Positions 1-10,960 of a stretch of DNA of 64,000 nucleotides are shown here, piece after piece (position 1 is the stretch's first letter; each line of letters starts with the position of its first letter). A program made the translations under genes and the position numbers. This DNA comes from Galaxea fascicularis (Eukaryota; Cnidaria; Anthozoa; Scleractinia; Euphylliidae). A model generated the notes under the pieces. It saw only the letters and a program-made list of their open reading frames with translations. It searched no databases and had not been told where the DNA came from. Location: NCBI GenBank assembly GCA_948470475.1, contig OX419343.1:22930069-22994068 (forward strand), read 5' to 3'.

Positions 1-620
1 GCGTCGGTTTTTCGTTTCGATATTCCAACTCAACAAAGGTCTATTTTGTTTAAGGATCAGTGATCAGATAAAGTTAATAAGATGAAGAACACGAGCTGCG
101 AGAATTGAATTTTGAAATCTTCAGAGCAGCGAAAATGAACTTCGAGATATCGCAAAAGCAACTATAAAGCTTATCACTGTGCGGTACCTGGGGCAGTAGT
201 AATCGAGAATTTTTTGCCACACTATGATGGAAGAAGGAAGAATGAAGAAAATCGGCAAAAAAAAAAAAAGGAAACAGGAGAAAGACTTTCAAGCCAAAAA
301 AACAAATTCTGGCAAGCAACGCATTTGATTTATGAGCAACATATGATCGATTTAAACACGTACGTAATGAAGTATTTTTGAAGACGCTCTTTTCATGCTG
401 AACGTTCGATTGCAAATATGATCTTGTTTAGAAAGGCTATATCCCTTGGCTTAAACGATCAGTATAACCATAGGCGTACGGGCATTTTTTTGCCAGGGGG
501 GGGGGGGGGCGGTGAACCATTTGCCCAATTCTTACAAGTTGCCCAAATTTTAAACTGTGATCGATCAGCCACCGGAGAGAATAATCTGGTGTTATTCACA
601 GTGGCAACCCGCCAAAACCC
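1..620. other. no gene recognised; poly-G tract
   Basis: Nothing coding can be supported here. A G run interrupted once by C lies near 497-511. The right edge grades into the Polinton-like ATPase remnant. Confidence 0.5.
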
Positions 621-629
621 AATTATTGA

Positions 630-1505
630 TGATGATACCGACAATCGAATTTATTAAGGAGATCCCGGCATCTCTGGAAAATGATTCCTATTTAGATGTC
701 ACCATATGCAACCTGATTGTCATTATTTGACGACCAAATGATTCAAGCTGGATCGGAAAAGATAATCGGATCGTGAACCTGTTTAGAATAGCATCGCATC
801 ATCGAAACCTGAGCGTTATTTACATTGTGCAAAATCTGTTCCATCATGCCAAAGGCAACCGAAGCATCAGGTTAAACAGTCATTACTTGGTCCTTCTCAA
901 GAATCCTCGGGATAAACTGCAAATTTTGACTCTAGCCAAACAAATTTGTCCAAGTGAAACTGCTTGGTTTATCAATGAAAGAGTACGAAAAGACGGTGTA
1001 AAGACCATTTGGATATCTTTTTGTTGATCTCAAGCCAACGATTCCAGAGAGATGCAGATTGCGAACACTTGTATTACCCGGCGAAGAGATATTCGACAAA
1101 GGGTTCGAAGAGAATAAAATTTCCCAGGAACTGCTCCATTACCTCAAACAACAAACTCTGATGATGCCCCCGTTAATTCCGGAGATGCAGCACATTCAGA
1201 ATAATATGGATAATCGTCTGTATTGTACAAACATCGGAGAGGAAGATAAAGCGAAGCAGTACACGCAGTTTACAAAACAAGTTTTTAACCTATAAACACC
1301 AGCTCAAATCTTTAATACCTGAAGCACTAATACCCATCCAACCCCAAGAGCCAAACCAAATTTTTACAAGGGTTCTGACAGGCGACGTAACAAGAGTGCC
1401 AAATCGCGTTCAAGAACCACCGCAAATCATAACAGCGACTCCAGTTCAACCATACCGTGGCAACCACTTCCTCTATCTCACCTCCCTCCCTGCCGCCTTC
1501 GGTTA
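630..1505 (+). pseudogene. Polinton/Maverick-type packaging ATPase remnant
   Basis: Broken coding sequence resembling the C-terminal half of the A32/FtsK-like DNA-packaging ATPase of Polinton/Maverick (adintovirus-like) elements, which motors genome entry into capsids. Conceptual translation shows the acidic strand ahead of a DDQM motif, then SHHRNLSV, the VQNLF motif, LNSHYLVL and KNPRD, the ordered signature of this family after the Walker B strand. The frame changes near 725, 770 and 1025. The P-loop part is not seen upstream. The last readable stretch, to about 1505, is a low-similarity proline-rich tail. Neither capsid genes nor terminal repeats are visible next to it, so this is an old fragment. 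The family call comes from motif recognition, not a search. Confidence 0.6.
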
Positions 1506-1517
1506 TTAATAATAATC

Positions 1518-1562
<45 letters not shown>
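1505..1562. repeat. AAT trinucleotide microsatellite
   Basis: About 19 units of AAT with one interruption near 1515, directly after the ATPase remnant. Confidence 0.95.
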
Positions 1563-1563
<1 letters not shown>

Positions 1564-2056
1564 TACTTGGACTATATATGAACCGAAGAGAGCCTCTAGA
1601 CGATCTCGATGTTTACACAGGAACTCGCCATACAAGTACTCTCAATACGATAAAGACGATTGAGTGCAGTCCTAAAGATTTTGTAGCTGGTGTGACTTTT
1701 TATTCATTTCAAATCTCTGTTTATTTTTGTATTCGCTAAATTAATAGCTGTGAACTTCTATTGTTGTTTCAATGGTAGAGCTGTCGCATGGGCTTCTTCT
1801 CTAGAGTTTGTATGCAAATATAGGGTTAAAAGAAGGGTTGAGATCCATTTTGCATGGTGAAGCGTGCGTGACTAACGGAGCGGAAAACACGACAAGTTAG
1901 CTAAGAATTTATTCTTACACTGAAACTATGAAAACACAATGAAAATCAAGCGATTATCTCGGAAAAGAAAGATTACTAGTAAGACTTGTTTCCTAGCAAA
2001 GAGATTGCAAGGAAGATAGCGCTTTCGAAATCTGCCCGCTTTTAGTTTGAACACAC
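1563..2056. other. no gene recognised
   Basis: Unique-looking, moderately AT-rich sequence between the microsatellite and the foldback element. No exon, repeat arm or motif was recognised. Confidence 0.4.
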
Positions 2057-3480
2057 ACAGGCGTCCCAAGCTCACGTTACACGAGAACCGTTGAAAATTT
2101 GAGCGCTTTATCAGACGTTGTATGCAGGGGAATAAAACATCGTTGATTTACAACGCTAAATGCTTTGAAATATCCACGTTTTTTTAAGTAAGATGATTGA
2201 AACAAACTTACCTCATATGTGTCCGTTGTGCTTTTTCGTTATTTTTGCTGTTTTGAGCTTTTTATGCCACCACTGTTCTTCCCTTCATAAAACGGAGTCA
2301 AGGCTGCACACTCGGGTTTCGACCGTTGTCGACTCAGAGGCGGTTTGCGTCCAGAAAATCCATCCGATCGCAAAGTTTTTCGCCCACAGTTAAGGCTCAA
2401 TGATCCTCGCACCCGCACAAATGTCTCTTCTTCAAAAATCCTCGCGCATTGCGCTGAAAATGAGCATTTTCCACCGCCGATTCCACGATCGCTTCTTACT
2501 GCGGCACCTTGAGATACGTTATCCAGCACGGCCGCGGAAAGGGCTTGGGCCCAAGGTCAAATTTCGCGCTACCCAGGGTGGTACAGTCAATTAATGTACA
2601 TTACTTACCCTATCCCCTGAGTGAACTATCGCCTTGCTCTATTGTGCCGATCAACCAATGGCATAGCGAGGTGACGCGACAGGAGATAAACAACAGGCAC
2701 GATTTGAATATTCTGCGGGGTTTACCACGAGTACTTACGAGCGCGACTGCGAGCACTGCAATTGCTGGTTTGCATGTGACGTCACGGCGGCCATGTTGGT
2801 GCACAAAAACAAAGGAATGGCGGCCATGTTGGTGCACAAGGCTAACCCTCTGGGAATTGAACTCTATTTTTATGCAAATACTTTCTTTTGTTTCATTAAA
2901 CCAATATGGCCGCTGGTCACGTGACTGAAAACTAAGAATAAAGGCGAAGAGACCCGTCGACTAAAAAAGACTAAAAAAAAAGACTTAAGAGCGGCAAAGG
3001 TTCAAGTTTTGTTAGGAATTATTATATGCTAAACAATCGAATAAGAGGTTTATTATTCCACTACAAATAGAATTGTTATTTTGCAATTGGCTTCTATTTT
3101 TTGGAGTAAGAGTATTCAGAAACACCCTGATTCCGTCTGTGAAAATGACGTTAACAATGAACAAAATGTTCGCGGGCATTATATGTCAAACCATTGAACG
3201 ACAGGTTGATTACTCTACCGCAAAAAAAAAAATTGTTATTTTGGCTCCTGTTTTCTGGTAAGAGTATCCAAAACATCCTCATTCTGTCTGTGCGAATGAC
3301 GTAAACAACACGAAAGCCAGTTAAATGCTCTTCATTTGATTTGATAAGACGGAATGGTAAAATGACAGGTGCTCGGCATGTTTGTACTAGTTTTCGGTCA
3401 TTTCGGGCGTCGAAAACAACTCTTTCACTAAAAAAGAAAGGCTTTACAATTAATTTTCCTTCAAAAATGATAATCAAGCA

Positions 3481-3518
<38 letters not shown>

Positions 3519-4200
3519 ACAGTGTATTACGGCCTCGTAATTTGCGCCTTCTCTTGACCTTATATGGTAAAATGACATCATAGTGCAATAATAAAGGAAC
3601 GATTACTTTAAAACACGCTGTGCCCGGTTTACATACCATCATTAGTCATTTCAAATCGTGTCCGTTGTTTATCTCCTGTCGCGTCACCTCGCTATGCCAT
3701 TGGTTGATCGGCACAATGGAGCAAGGCGATAGTTCATTCCGGGGATAGGGTAAGTAATGTACATTAATTGACTGTACCACTCTGGGTAGCGCGAAATTTG
3801 ACCTTGGGCCCAAGCCTTTTCCGCGGCCGTGCTGGACGTATCTCAAGGTGCCGCAGTAAGAAGCGATCGTGGAATCGGCGAAAAAAATTGCGATCGGATG
3901 GATTTTCTGGACGCAAACCGCCTCTGAGTCGACAACGGTCGAAACCCGAATGTGCAGCCTTGACTCCGTCTTATGAAGGGAAGAAGAGTGGTGGCATAAA
4001 AAGTTCAAAACAGCAAAAATAACGAAAAAGCACAACGGACACACATGAGGTAAGTTTGTTTCAATCATCTTACTTAAAAAACGTGGATATTTCAAAGCAT
4101 TTAGCGTTGTAAATCAACGATGTTTTAAAAACCATACAACGTCCGATAAAGCGCTCAAATTTTCAACGATTCTCGTGTAACGTAAGCTTGGGACACCTGT
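2057..4200. mobile_element. foldback element with ~0.55-0.66 kb inverted arms
   Basis: The left arm (2057-2713) reappears as reverse complement at 3653-4200. The right arm lacks about 105 bp that the left arm has near 2400-2505. Both arms carry the same antisense open stretch rich in Ser/Arg/Lys (ending SSKQQK) followed by a splice-donor-like GTAAGT, so a former exon may have been captured in the arms. The 0.94 kb spacer contains a dispersed repeat (3021-3257) and a short tandem duplication near 2787-2838. No transposase is visible, so this is a non-autonomous or foldback-type DNA transposon, or an inverted segmental duplication. Confidence 0.75.
3021..3257 (+). repeat. dispersed repeat, copy 1
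   Basis: About 230 bp closely matching 57985-58224 in the same orientation, sharing the phrases ATTATATGCTAAAC and TATGTCAAACCATTGAA. It contains two diverged internal half-repeats, each pairing an ATTATATG segment with a TTGTTATTTTG segment. No coding potential. Confidence 0.8.
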
Positions 4201-4271
4201 GGAACACATAATAGATTCTGCATGAGCCAATCAGGGTTAAAAAAGACTGGGCAAGTCTGGGTAAGCCAATT

Positions 4272-4450
4272 GTTTCCATTGTGTGACGGTACGCGCGTGG
4301 GGTTAAGGCTATTGCACACGCGTGGGTTATCATCCGACCCTCTTTAGAGACTTTAAGCACCGGCAACGGCAACGGCAACGGCAACGTGGATACCGAGGGA
4401 GAGACTGGGGAGACAACGCGGTTGAAAGGCGAAATTGTATACATTAAGCA
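4272..4450. repeat. small interspersed repeat with CGGCAA hexamer run
   Basis: Contains CGGCAA repeated four times (4361-4386), preceded by GACTTTAAGCACC and two CACGCGTGGG-like boxes. Related sequence, rearranged and in opposite orientation, occurs at about 11180-11335. Confidence 0.65.
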
Positions 4451-6500
4451 CTTGCCAAAACCACACGGCGGCGACGGCAATTTTTCTAGGTTGTCGATTA
4501 GCTTCCATTTCATCGTTGTGTTCTTTAAAGGCGGCCAGAAATCACCTTTTCATTAGTCATTGCGAAGGCGGGTGATAGACAACGAAGAATTTTTACTGTT
4601 ATGACATAAATAAGCGATCAAATCCTGACAACAATTTTTATCAGTGTTTCCGCTTCGACGAACAAGAAACGAGTGTGTCGGAATTTCGTTTTCATAAACA
4701 AAATATGCCATTCCTTGCTGAGGTATATCAGTTTATCAATTTTTAAGTCAGAATACATGAAGAGAAAGACCAGAATAAAATGAATTAAAGTCCCAATTTG
4801 ACGCTGTTGTTGCTTCGGAACTCGGCTCAAGACAGCGAACATACACATTAAAGTACTGAATTTTCAATGAAGTGATAACTGCGTACTGAATAAAACTTGA
4901 ATAAAAGTTGTGAAAATGAGATCAGACGTCCTTTACCTTTAGAAACGCATGAAGGCGACAGGGAATTTCATACAAAGCTAAGGAGGACGTTTCCCCGGCG
5001 TGCTTTGCGCGCCTAGTCAAAGTATATTATCAAATCGTTTTGTCACGTGACCTGTGCATTCTCACATATTCGAGTGGAGAGATCTTCTACGCGATGGAGA
5101 TCGTCGATGGAAGTTGCGCTCCTTTTTCTACCTCCGACTTACTTTTTTTTTTGAGTATTCCTTTAGTGGAGTAGCTTCACTAAACCTGATGACCGTGCTC
5201 GGGCACGTAAGTTTCCCATCCGATCTTCGCTCAAGACGGCTAGGTAAAATGGGGTTGGAAGGCCTACACGACTTCTGTTCGCGTGTTTGCCGCTTCTATC
5301 GCGGTTCTATTGACCGATTTAGCTTCTTGCTTGTTTTAAGTGGGGCAACACGGTGTTTTAGAGGATAACATGATGATAGTGATTGAAACAGCCATGTGCT
5401 TAAATGTCGCATGTGACGTATTTTGATACCAAAGGTCATTTCCGCCTGGGTTAAATTCTACGTTTGTCGCCTGTTTGTTTTGACCCTTGTTGTCACTGTT
5501 TAGCGACTATGGTCCCTTATAAGCCATCTGAAGTATTTTGTTCAGCTTTAGTTTGGCTCGTTTCAGTGCGTTCAGTGACAGTACAGCATCTCTCTCACGG
5601 TTGTTATCGGCACGCAAGGATAGGAATTTAACCCGCGTAATATAATCCTTATCCTGCAGTGTTTGTACATTACCGGGCCCAGTTATTTGGTTTTGTAGCA
5701 AGACGTTGTGTTTCTTTTGCGTCTATTCGTCTCTTTACCCTTTCTTTAGTCGTGTAGCTTCTTAGAGAGCTATGCAACACGTGAAATTGAGCGCTACAAT
5801 ACGCTCTAATTACGGCTGTGTCTTTGTCATCGTTTCCCTCCACTCTGTAACTGCGGTTATAGTATTTTCCTCCTTTTGTTTATGCCAGTGGTTAAGCAAC
5901 AGTGTAGTGAAAATACATGTGCTTTTTGAATAGCGGCATCCCCAATCTGGGAATAATTTCCTTCACAAACTCACAGACTCACAGAAATCTAGATTGAAAT
6001 CGTGCCGCGAGTAAAAAAATGGCGCCTACTTTAAGCACAAATTCGAATAGCCGTATCTCTCTTTAGGAGACCTAAGCGTTTAAAGAAAGTTCAGTGCCTA
6101 AACTAAGCATAAAGACAAGTTTTGTCGCAAGGTCTTGAGGTAAACGGGTCAATGGGCCGAAACGTCAGCCGACCAGTCGCTCTAAATTCACAATGAAAGA
6201 GCTAATGACCCATGTAATATATGTTCGTGAAATGATTACGGGTCATCTTTCCGACCAAAATACCTCTTTTCCAGCCAGAATAACGATCAAACGTTAAATT
6301 AATCCAAACTTCAAAAGGTATTTTAGAAACGGTTCTTGGAGCCGATATTCTCACCCGAGAAAATAGGTCAAAAATGGCGGGAAGGCAGCTTCCCGGTCAC
6401 CATTTTACTGACAAACACTCAAAACACACGAAGCTTGCAAGGCAAGCCGGTGAAACGTCCTTCTTTATGCAAAGCAGCCCGATCATTTCGCTCCAGCCTT
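4451..6500. other. no gene recognised (possible DIRS 5' flank)
   Basis: About 2 kb without convincing coding sequence. Open stretches at 5054-5368 (plus) and 5507-5701 (minus) have no recognisable motif and no supporting splice structure. Part of the right end may be leader sequence of the DIRS element. Confidence 0.4.
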
Positions 6501-6691
6501 GATTTATATACTTTTTGTTTCGCTCTACAGCAGGCAAAATACATGTATTTATCATGGGTTACGTAACCTTTTCTTTGGGGTGTTACGTGGTATGCTGTTC
6601 TGTTGCTTCATTAGCGGTAGGCTATATATATTTGAGTTGTTCTCATTTATATTCATTCGCGTCTTACGACCGTCCCTACGCCCTCAAAATT

Positions 6692-7531
6692 ATGTCCGAT
6701 GTTGAAGACGTTACTCCAGCGAACACAGATTTTCCCAGCAGCGACGTTTTGCTGTCTTCGCTTCCTAAACAACCTTTGTCTCAATCTTTCGAAGCTTCAG
6801 TACCAGTCCAGTCTTCAGAATCCAGTGATATAGCGTCCGCGTTCTCTCTATTTAAGGATTATTTCGACAAGAAGTTGGGCGCCTTGAAGCGCGATATTCA
6901 AGACGAGTCGTGCAGTAATACCGATTCTGTGGCCAAAAAGCTTAAAGAAGAATCCAAGATCACGTTTAGATTCGAAGGTAATAAGAAACAGTTTCAATTC
7001 AACTCCGACCTTGCAGAAAAGGTGAAGTCGGCGTCAGTTGCTCTCGGGAAGAGAAGATTAGACCTTGTTAAAACTCAACTGGAAGAACTAGACTCTGACA
7101 TTAAGAAGCGCAACAAGCTTATCAGACTGGCAGACAAGTCCGCCGCCGGTTGGGATTTGGTGAACGAGTATTTATCAGACGAGCTGGCTAGCGGGTCCGA
7201 GGACGAAAAGCGTATCCGCCGTGCCGAGCTGAGGGCCCTTCGTAAACGCAATTAACGCCAACAGAAAGCGAAGCCATCAAAGCAAGTTTATTCACAACCC
7301 CAATCTTCGACCACAACCACCGCGTTTGCTGACCAACATTCATCATCCTCCAGACCTATTTCTCGTACTTTTGGCGCTTTCAGAAAACCAAGACCAAGTG
7401 ATATTTGTTTCGCCTGCGGCCAGCAAGGTCATTGGAGATCTCAGTGTCAAGTTAATCCTCAAACCAGATCTTCAAGCTCGGGGCAGTCTTTTCCTAGTTC
7501 TTCTGGTTTTTCGGGCATTGGAGGTAAATAG
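6692..7531 (+). pseudogene. gag: DIRS gag-like protein, one in-frame stop
   Basis: Nucleocapsid-type protein of the DIRS element. The likely start is the ATG at 6692 (MSDVEDVT); an in-frame ATG at 6515 would add an unlikely hydrophobic leader. The N-terminal half is acidic and Ser-rich, followed by a Lys/Arg/Glu-rich, probably helical region. A TAA at 7253-7255 ends the long ORF, yet the same frame stays open for another 91 codons. It then shows a perfect CX2CX4HX4C zinc knuckle (7406-7447) before TAG at 7529. The knuckle downstream shows that the TAA interrupts gag. It is either a single inactivating substitution or a read-through site. Gag ends 62 bp before the RT start. Confidence 0.75.
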
Positions 7532-7593
7532 GACCACAGGATTAAAAACTTGTTCTCCAAGGTTAGATATTAGCTTTAGTCAATTTATTAGAC

Positions 7594-9609
7594 ATGTATC
7601 CTTCTTATTTGGAGTATTTCAGGGAAAGGGACTCTATTTCTTTAGTCGATTTCGATTACGATCGCAATCTATTTGAATTTGAACAGAATTCCGCATTGCC
7701 AGTACTTAAGGGTAGACTTAGGTCCTGTTTAAGTTATTGGCACACTATTGGCGCCAATAGTTTTGTTATCGATACTATTAAATTCGGTTATCGGATTCCA
7801 TTCATTAGTACACCTTGTCAGGCGCGTTTTTCTAACAATCAGTCAGCTCTCAATAATGCGTCTTTCGTGGAGTCGGCTATCGCTGAATTAGTCCATACTC
7901 ACGCCGTCGTTGAGTTACCCTTTATTCCACACGTCGTTAATCCGCTCTCTGTCTCGATACAGTCTTCAGGCAAGAAGAGGCTTATTCTGGACTTACGTCA
8001 TGTCAATCATTTCGTTTGGAAACAGAAGTTTAGGTGTGAAGATTGGAGAGTTTTATTATCATATGTTAATAAGGGCGACTACCTTTTCAGTTTCGATCTC
8101 AAGTCTGGATATCACCATATTGATATTTTTCCGGATCACCAAACTTTTCTAGGTTTCTCCTGGGTTTTTTCTGGTACCGTTCGGTATTTTTGTTTTGCAT
8201 CACTTCCGTTCGGTCTAAGCTCAGCCCCATATGTCTTTACCAAGTGTCTCAGACCACTCGTTAAGTTTTGGAGGTCCAACGGGATTAAAATTGTTGCGTT
8301 CCTCGACGATGGGTGCGGAAAAGGGGGCTCACTGTCTATGGCCAAGGAAAATTCATTGTTTGTGCAATCATCCTTAAGCAATGCGGGGTTTGTTGCCAAT
8401 TCCGCCAAATCACTATGGAACCCCACTCAGATGCTTGTTTGGTTGGGTTTAAACTGGGACTTAGTTATCGGTACCATTTCTATTACCGATATACGTATTT
8501 GCAAATTTGTCGCTCTGATTGACAAATTTCTTCTATCCGCACCTTATGTTACGGCTCGGGATTGTGCTGTTATCGCAGGTCATGTTATGTCCATGTCGCC
8601 AGTGTTGGGCAACCTGACTCGCCTCAAAACCCGTTTCCTTTACAAGGTCATAGAATCCCGCCGTAGTTGGGATTCCCGTTTTAATATCGGGCTTCATAAT
8701 GATTGCCTCTCTGAAATATTTTTCTGGAAGAACAATATCGTTAGTCTTAATACGAGAGCTATTTTGCCTTATAATGCTCCCCTTTTGTTTAGCTATTCCG
8801 ACGCTAGCAACGTCGCCTGCGGGGCTTTTGTTGTGGGCACTAATGAGGTGTCTCATCGTATGTGGACTGCTTGCGAAGCAGTTAAGAGCTCTACCTGGAG
8901 AGAACTTAAGGCTATACAATTTGCCTTAAGTGCGTTCAAAGACTCGGTTCGGGGTAAGTGCGTAAAGTGGCATTCTGACAGCCAAGGGGCCGTTCGTGTT
9001 GTGGAGATAGGGAGTCCTAGTGCAGAACTGCACTCTATTGCGCTTGATATTTTCTATTTTTGTCGAACTTACAATATCACACTTATTCCCCAGTGGGTTC
9101 CCAGGGAACTTAATGCTTGTGCTGACGCGATTAGCCACATTGTAGACTTCGATGATTGGTATACAACCCCCGAGTTCTTTACACACTTGGACCGCCTTTG
9201 GGGCCCACATACCGTCGACAGGTTCGCGAATGCGGCCAACGCCCATCTTCCCAGATTCAATTCTAGGTTTCGCGTACCCGGCACTGAAGCTGTTGACGCA
9301 TTTTCAATCTCCTGGTATGGAGAGAATAATTGGCTAGTCCCTCCTGTCCACTGCATTACTAGGGTGGTTCAGCATCTCCTTGTATGCGGTGCGGTTGGTA
9401 CTTTAGTCGTCCCTTATTGGCCGTCTAACGTGTTTTGGCCTTTCTTGTTCGCAAATGCAATTCAATTTCAACCGTACGTCCTTGAGTACATTCATTTTCC
9501 TGACCCCTCAGGGATTTTTGCCCTCGGGTGTTACAAAGATTCACTCATTGGTTCAGACAGGTTTAACAGCGCGGTGTTGGCAGTCAGAATTGGCTCTAAG
9601 GGGCCTTAG
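7594..9609 (+). CDS. pol: DIRS reverse transcriptase / RNase H
   Basis: 671-residue polyprotein that would copy element RNA to DNA. RT motifs are in order: the LILDLR strand (about 130-135), SFDLKSGYHHIDI (166-178) with the first catalytic Asp, SLPFGLSSAP (203-212), and FLDDG (236-240). FLDDG replaces the usual YXDD box, as in DIRS-like RTs. RNase H follows with D403 in YSDAS, E437 in WRELKA, D462 in HSDSQG and D511 in CADAISH. After RNase H comes the region seen in DIRS/Ngaro elements (DRFANAANAHLPRF), about 150 residues. I see no adenine methyltransferase motif. The ORF is uninterrupted, which suggests recent activity. The frame differs from gag. Confidence 0.92.
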   Translation: MYPSYLEYFRERDSISLVDFDYDRNLFEFEQNSALPVLKGRLRSCLSYWHTIGANSFVIDTIKFGYRIPFISTPCQARFSNNQSALNNASFVESAIAELVHTHAVVELPFIPHVVNPLSVSIQSSGKKRLILDLRHVNHFVWKQKFRCEDWRVLLSYVNKGDYLFSFDLKSGYHHIDIFPDHQTFLGFSWVFSGTVRYFCFASLPFGLSSAPYVFTKCLRPLVKFWRSNGIKIVAFLDDGCGKGGSLSMAKENSLFVQSSLSNAGFVANSAKSLWNPTQMLVWLGLNWDLVIGTISITDIRICKFVALIDKFLLSAPYVTARDCAVIAGHVMSMSPVLGNLTRLKTRFLYKVIESRRSWDSRFNIGLHNDCLSEIFFWKNNIVSLNTRAILPYNAPLLFSYSDASNVACGAFVVGTNEVSHRMWTACEAVKSSTWRELKAIQFALSAFKDSVRGKCVKWHSDSQGAVRVVEIGSPSAELHSIALDIFYFCRTYNITLIPQWVPRELNACADAISHIVDFDDWYTTPEFFTHLDRLWGPHTVDRFANAANAHLPRFNSRFRVPGTEAVDAFSISWYGENNWLVPPVHCITRVVQHLLVCGAVGTLVVPYWPSNVFWPFLFANAIQFQPYVLEYIHFPDPSGIFALGCYKDSLIGSDRFNSAVLAVRIGSKGP

Positions 9610-9791
9610 TTTTCTCAAGCCGAGTGGCTTTCTGCTGGCCCGTGTGTCGGTTCATTTGTCCTCGTTTCGCATGAAATTAGCTTGCCGAGTGGCTTGTTTA
9701 CCGTGGTTTTTCAGTTGGCCCATTCGGCCTTAAATAGTTTTCCATCTGGTCAGAGGCATTACCAAGCGTCCATTTTTTTTTTATTGCTGTA

Positions 9792-10865
9792 TTGACTCCC
9801 AGTGCGTGTATTGAGGAATTTTTGCCATATATTTTTCTTCTTATCCTCGTAGAAGTTCTCAAAGATGCCTTGCAGGCTAATTTTCAACAGGTTGAAGACG
9901 GGCGACTCCGGGCACTGGTTCAAGATCTCCCCTCAGTTCTTCTTAAATCCAAAGCCGATAGTACCGCGAGGAAGTATGAAAAGGGCTTCAATACGTGGAG
10001 AAAATGGGCTTCTCAGTTTAAAGAAATTGTTATATTTCCTGCTTCTAGTGTGCACGTTTCATTGTTCTTTCTTAGCTTGATTCAAGGATCTGCTTCTTGC
10101 AGTACTATTGACGAAGTCCATTATGGGCTTAAGTGGGTGCATGATTTGGCAGGTCTACCCGACCCCTGTAATTCCTCGTTAGTTTTACCTTTAATAGAAT
10201 CTGCTAAGAGGCTTCTCAGTGTCCCTGTTAAAAAGAAAGAGGCGGTGACCCCCGAGGCTATTCAGCTTTTAGTTTCTAAGTATGGATCGTCTTCAGCTAG
10301 TTTGTCTGATTTACGAGTGCTTACTTTGTGCCTTTTGGGTTATGCGGGGTTTTTTCGCTTTAACGAGTTGGTTCAGTTACGCAGGTGTGACTTTCAGTTT
10401 GAAGATTCTTTTATGAGAGTCTTTGTTCATCGAAGTAAGACTGACGTTTACAGGGATGGGGCTTGGGTTGTTATCGCTAAAACCTTCAAGCATACATGTC
10501 CTTATTTATTAGTTCAACGATATTTTGTGGCCGCTTCTTTTTCAGCAGACAGCGAAGAGTTCATTTTTCGCCCTGTTGTTTTTCTTCGCAGTACCGGAAC
10601 CTATAAATTGCGCGGGTCTGTTCCTTTGTCTTATACTAGAGTGCGGGAGATAGTGCTTAGCGCTTTCGATTCCATCGGTCTTCCCAAGCAAGACTACGGT
10701 CTCCATAGCCTTAGGGCCGGAGGTGCCTCCGCTGCTGCTAATGCTCGAGTGCCTGACAGATTGTTTAAAAGACACGGCCGTTGGAAATCAGACAAGGCAA
10801 AAGACGGTTACATTAAGGATAGTGTTCATTCATTGTTGTCGGTTTCGTTATCACTGGGTATTTAA
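9792..10865 (+). CDS. DIRS tyrosine recombinase
   Basis: Site-specific recombinase that would integrate circular element DNA. Numbering the open frame from 9792 (no ATG there), the catalytic set is complete: R189 in GYAGFFRFNEL, K216 in HRSKTD, H305 and R308 in HSLRAGG, H328/W331 in KRHGRWKS, and the nucleophile Y340 in KDGYIKD. An N-terminal SAM-like core-binding region (about 45-140) has the STARKYEKGFNTW phrase typical of DIRS recombinases. No ATG precedes the domain. A good splice acceptor (TTCTTCTTATCCTCGTAG, ending 9849) suggests the recombinase is reached by splicing, perhaps from a donor near 9561 in pol, or uses a non-ATG start. Confidence 0.88.
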   Translation: MTPSACIEEFLPYIFLLILVEVLKDALQANFQQVEDGRLRALVQDLPSVLLKSKADSTARKYEKGFNTWRKWASQFKEIVIFPASSVHVSLFFLSLIQGSASCSTIDEVHYGLKWVHDLAGLPDPCNSSLVLPLIESAKRLLSVPVKKKEAVTPEAIQLLVSKYGSSSASLSDLRVLTLCLLGYAGFFRFNELVQLRRCDFQFEDSFMRVFVHRSKTDVYRDGAWVVIAKTFKHTCPYLLVQRYFVAASFSADSEEFIFRPVVFLRSTGTYKLRGSVPLSYTRVREIVLSAFDSIGLPKQDYGLHSLRAGGASAAANARVPDRLFKRHGRWKSDKAKDGYIKDSVHSLLSVSLSLGI

Positions 10866-10960
10866 TTTTTTTTGTATTTCCCGTTCTTTTAGTTCGCACA
10901 CGGCTCGTGTTGACACACCCCAATTGAGGTTGCTTGTTACATGATAAATGTTTTATATTC

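Larger units (their letters stand above)
6500..10960 (+). mobile_element. DIRS-type tyrosine-recombinase retrotransposon
   Basis: Three ORFs in DIRS/Ngaro order: gag with a zinc knuckle (6692-7531), reverse transcriptase plus RNase H (7594-9609), and tyrosine recombinase (to 10865). No integrase, protease or LTR is present, as expected for an order that integrates by a tyrosine recombinase via circular DNA. Element ends are not resolved. A weak inverted similarity between roughly 6545-6590 and 10900-10950 (sharing ATTTATCATG and GGGGTGT) may be part of the terminal or internal complementary repeats. Coding sequence is long and open apart from one gag stop, so the copy is young. Confidence 0.85.

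Noticed and set aside
5054..5368. 104-codon plus-strand ORF left of the DIRS element
   Set aside because: No recognisable motif, homopolymer-rich, and no splice or promoter context.
9455..9733. ORF between the RT and recombinase of the DIRS element
   Set aside because: It overlaps the pol frame and has no domain. It is a shadow of pol plus spacer.
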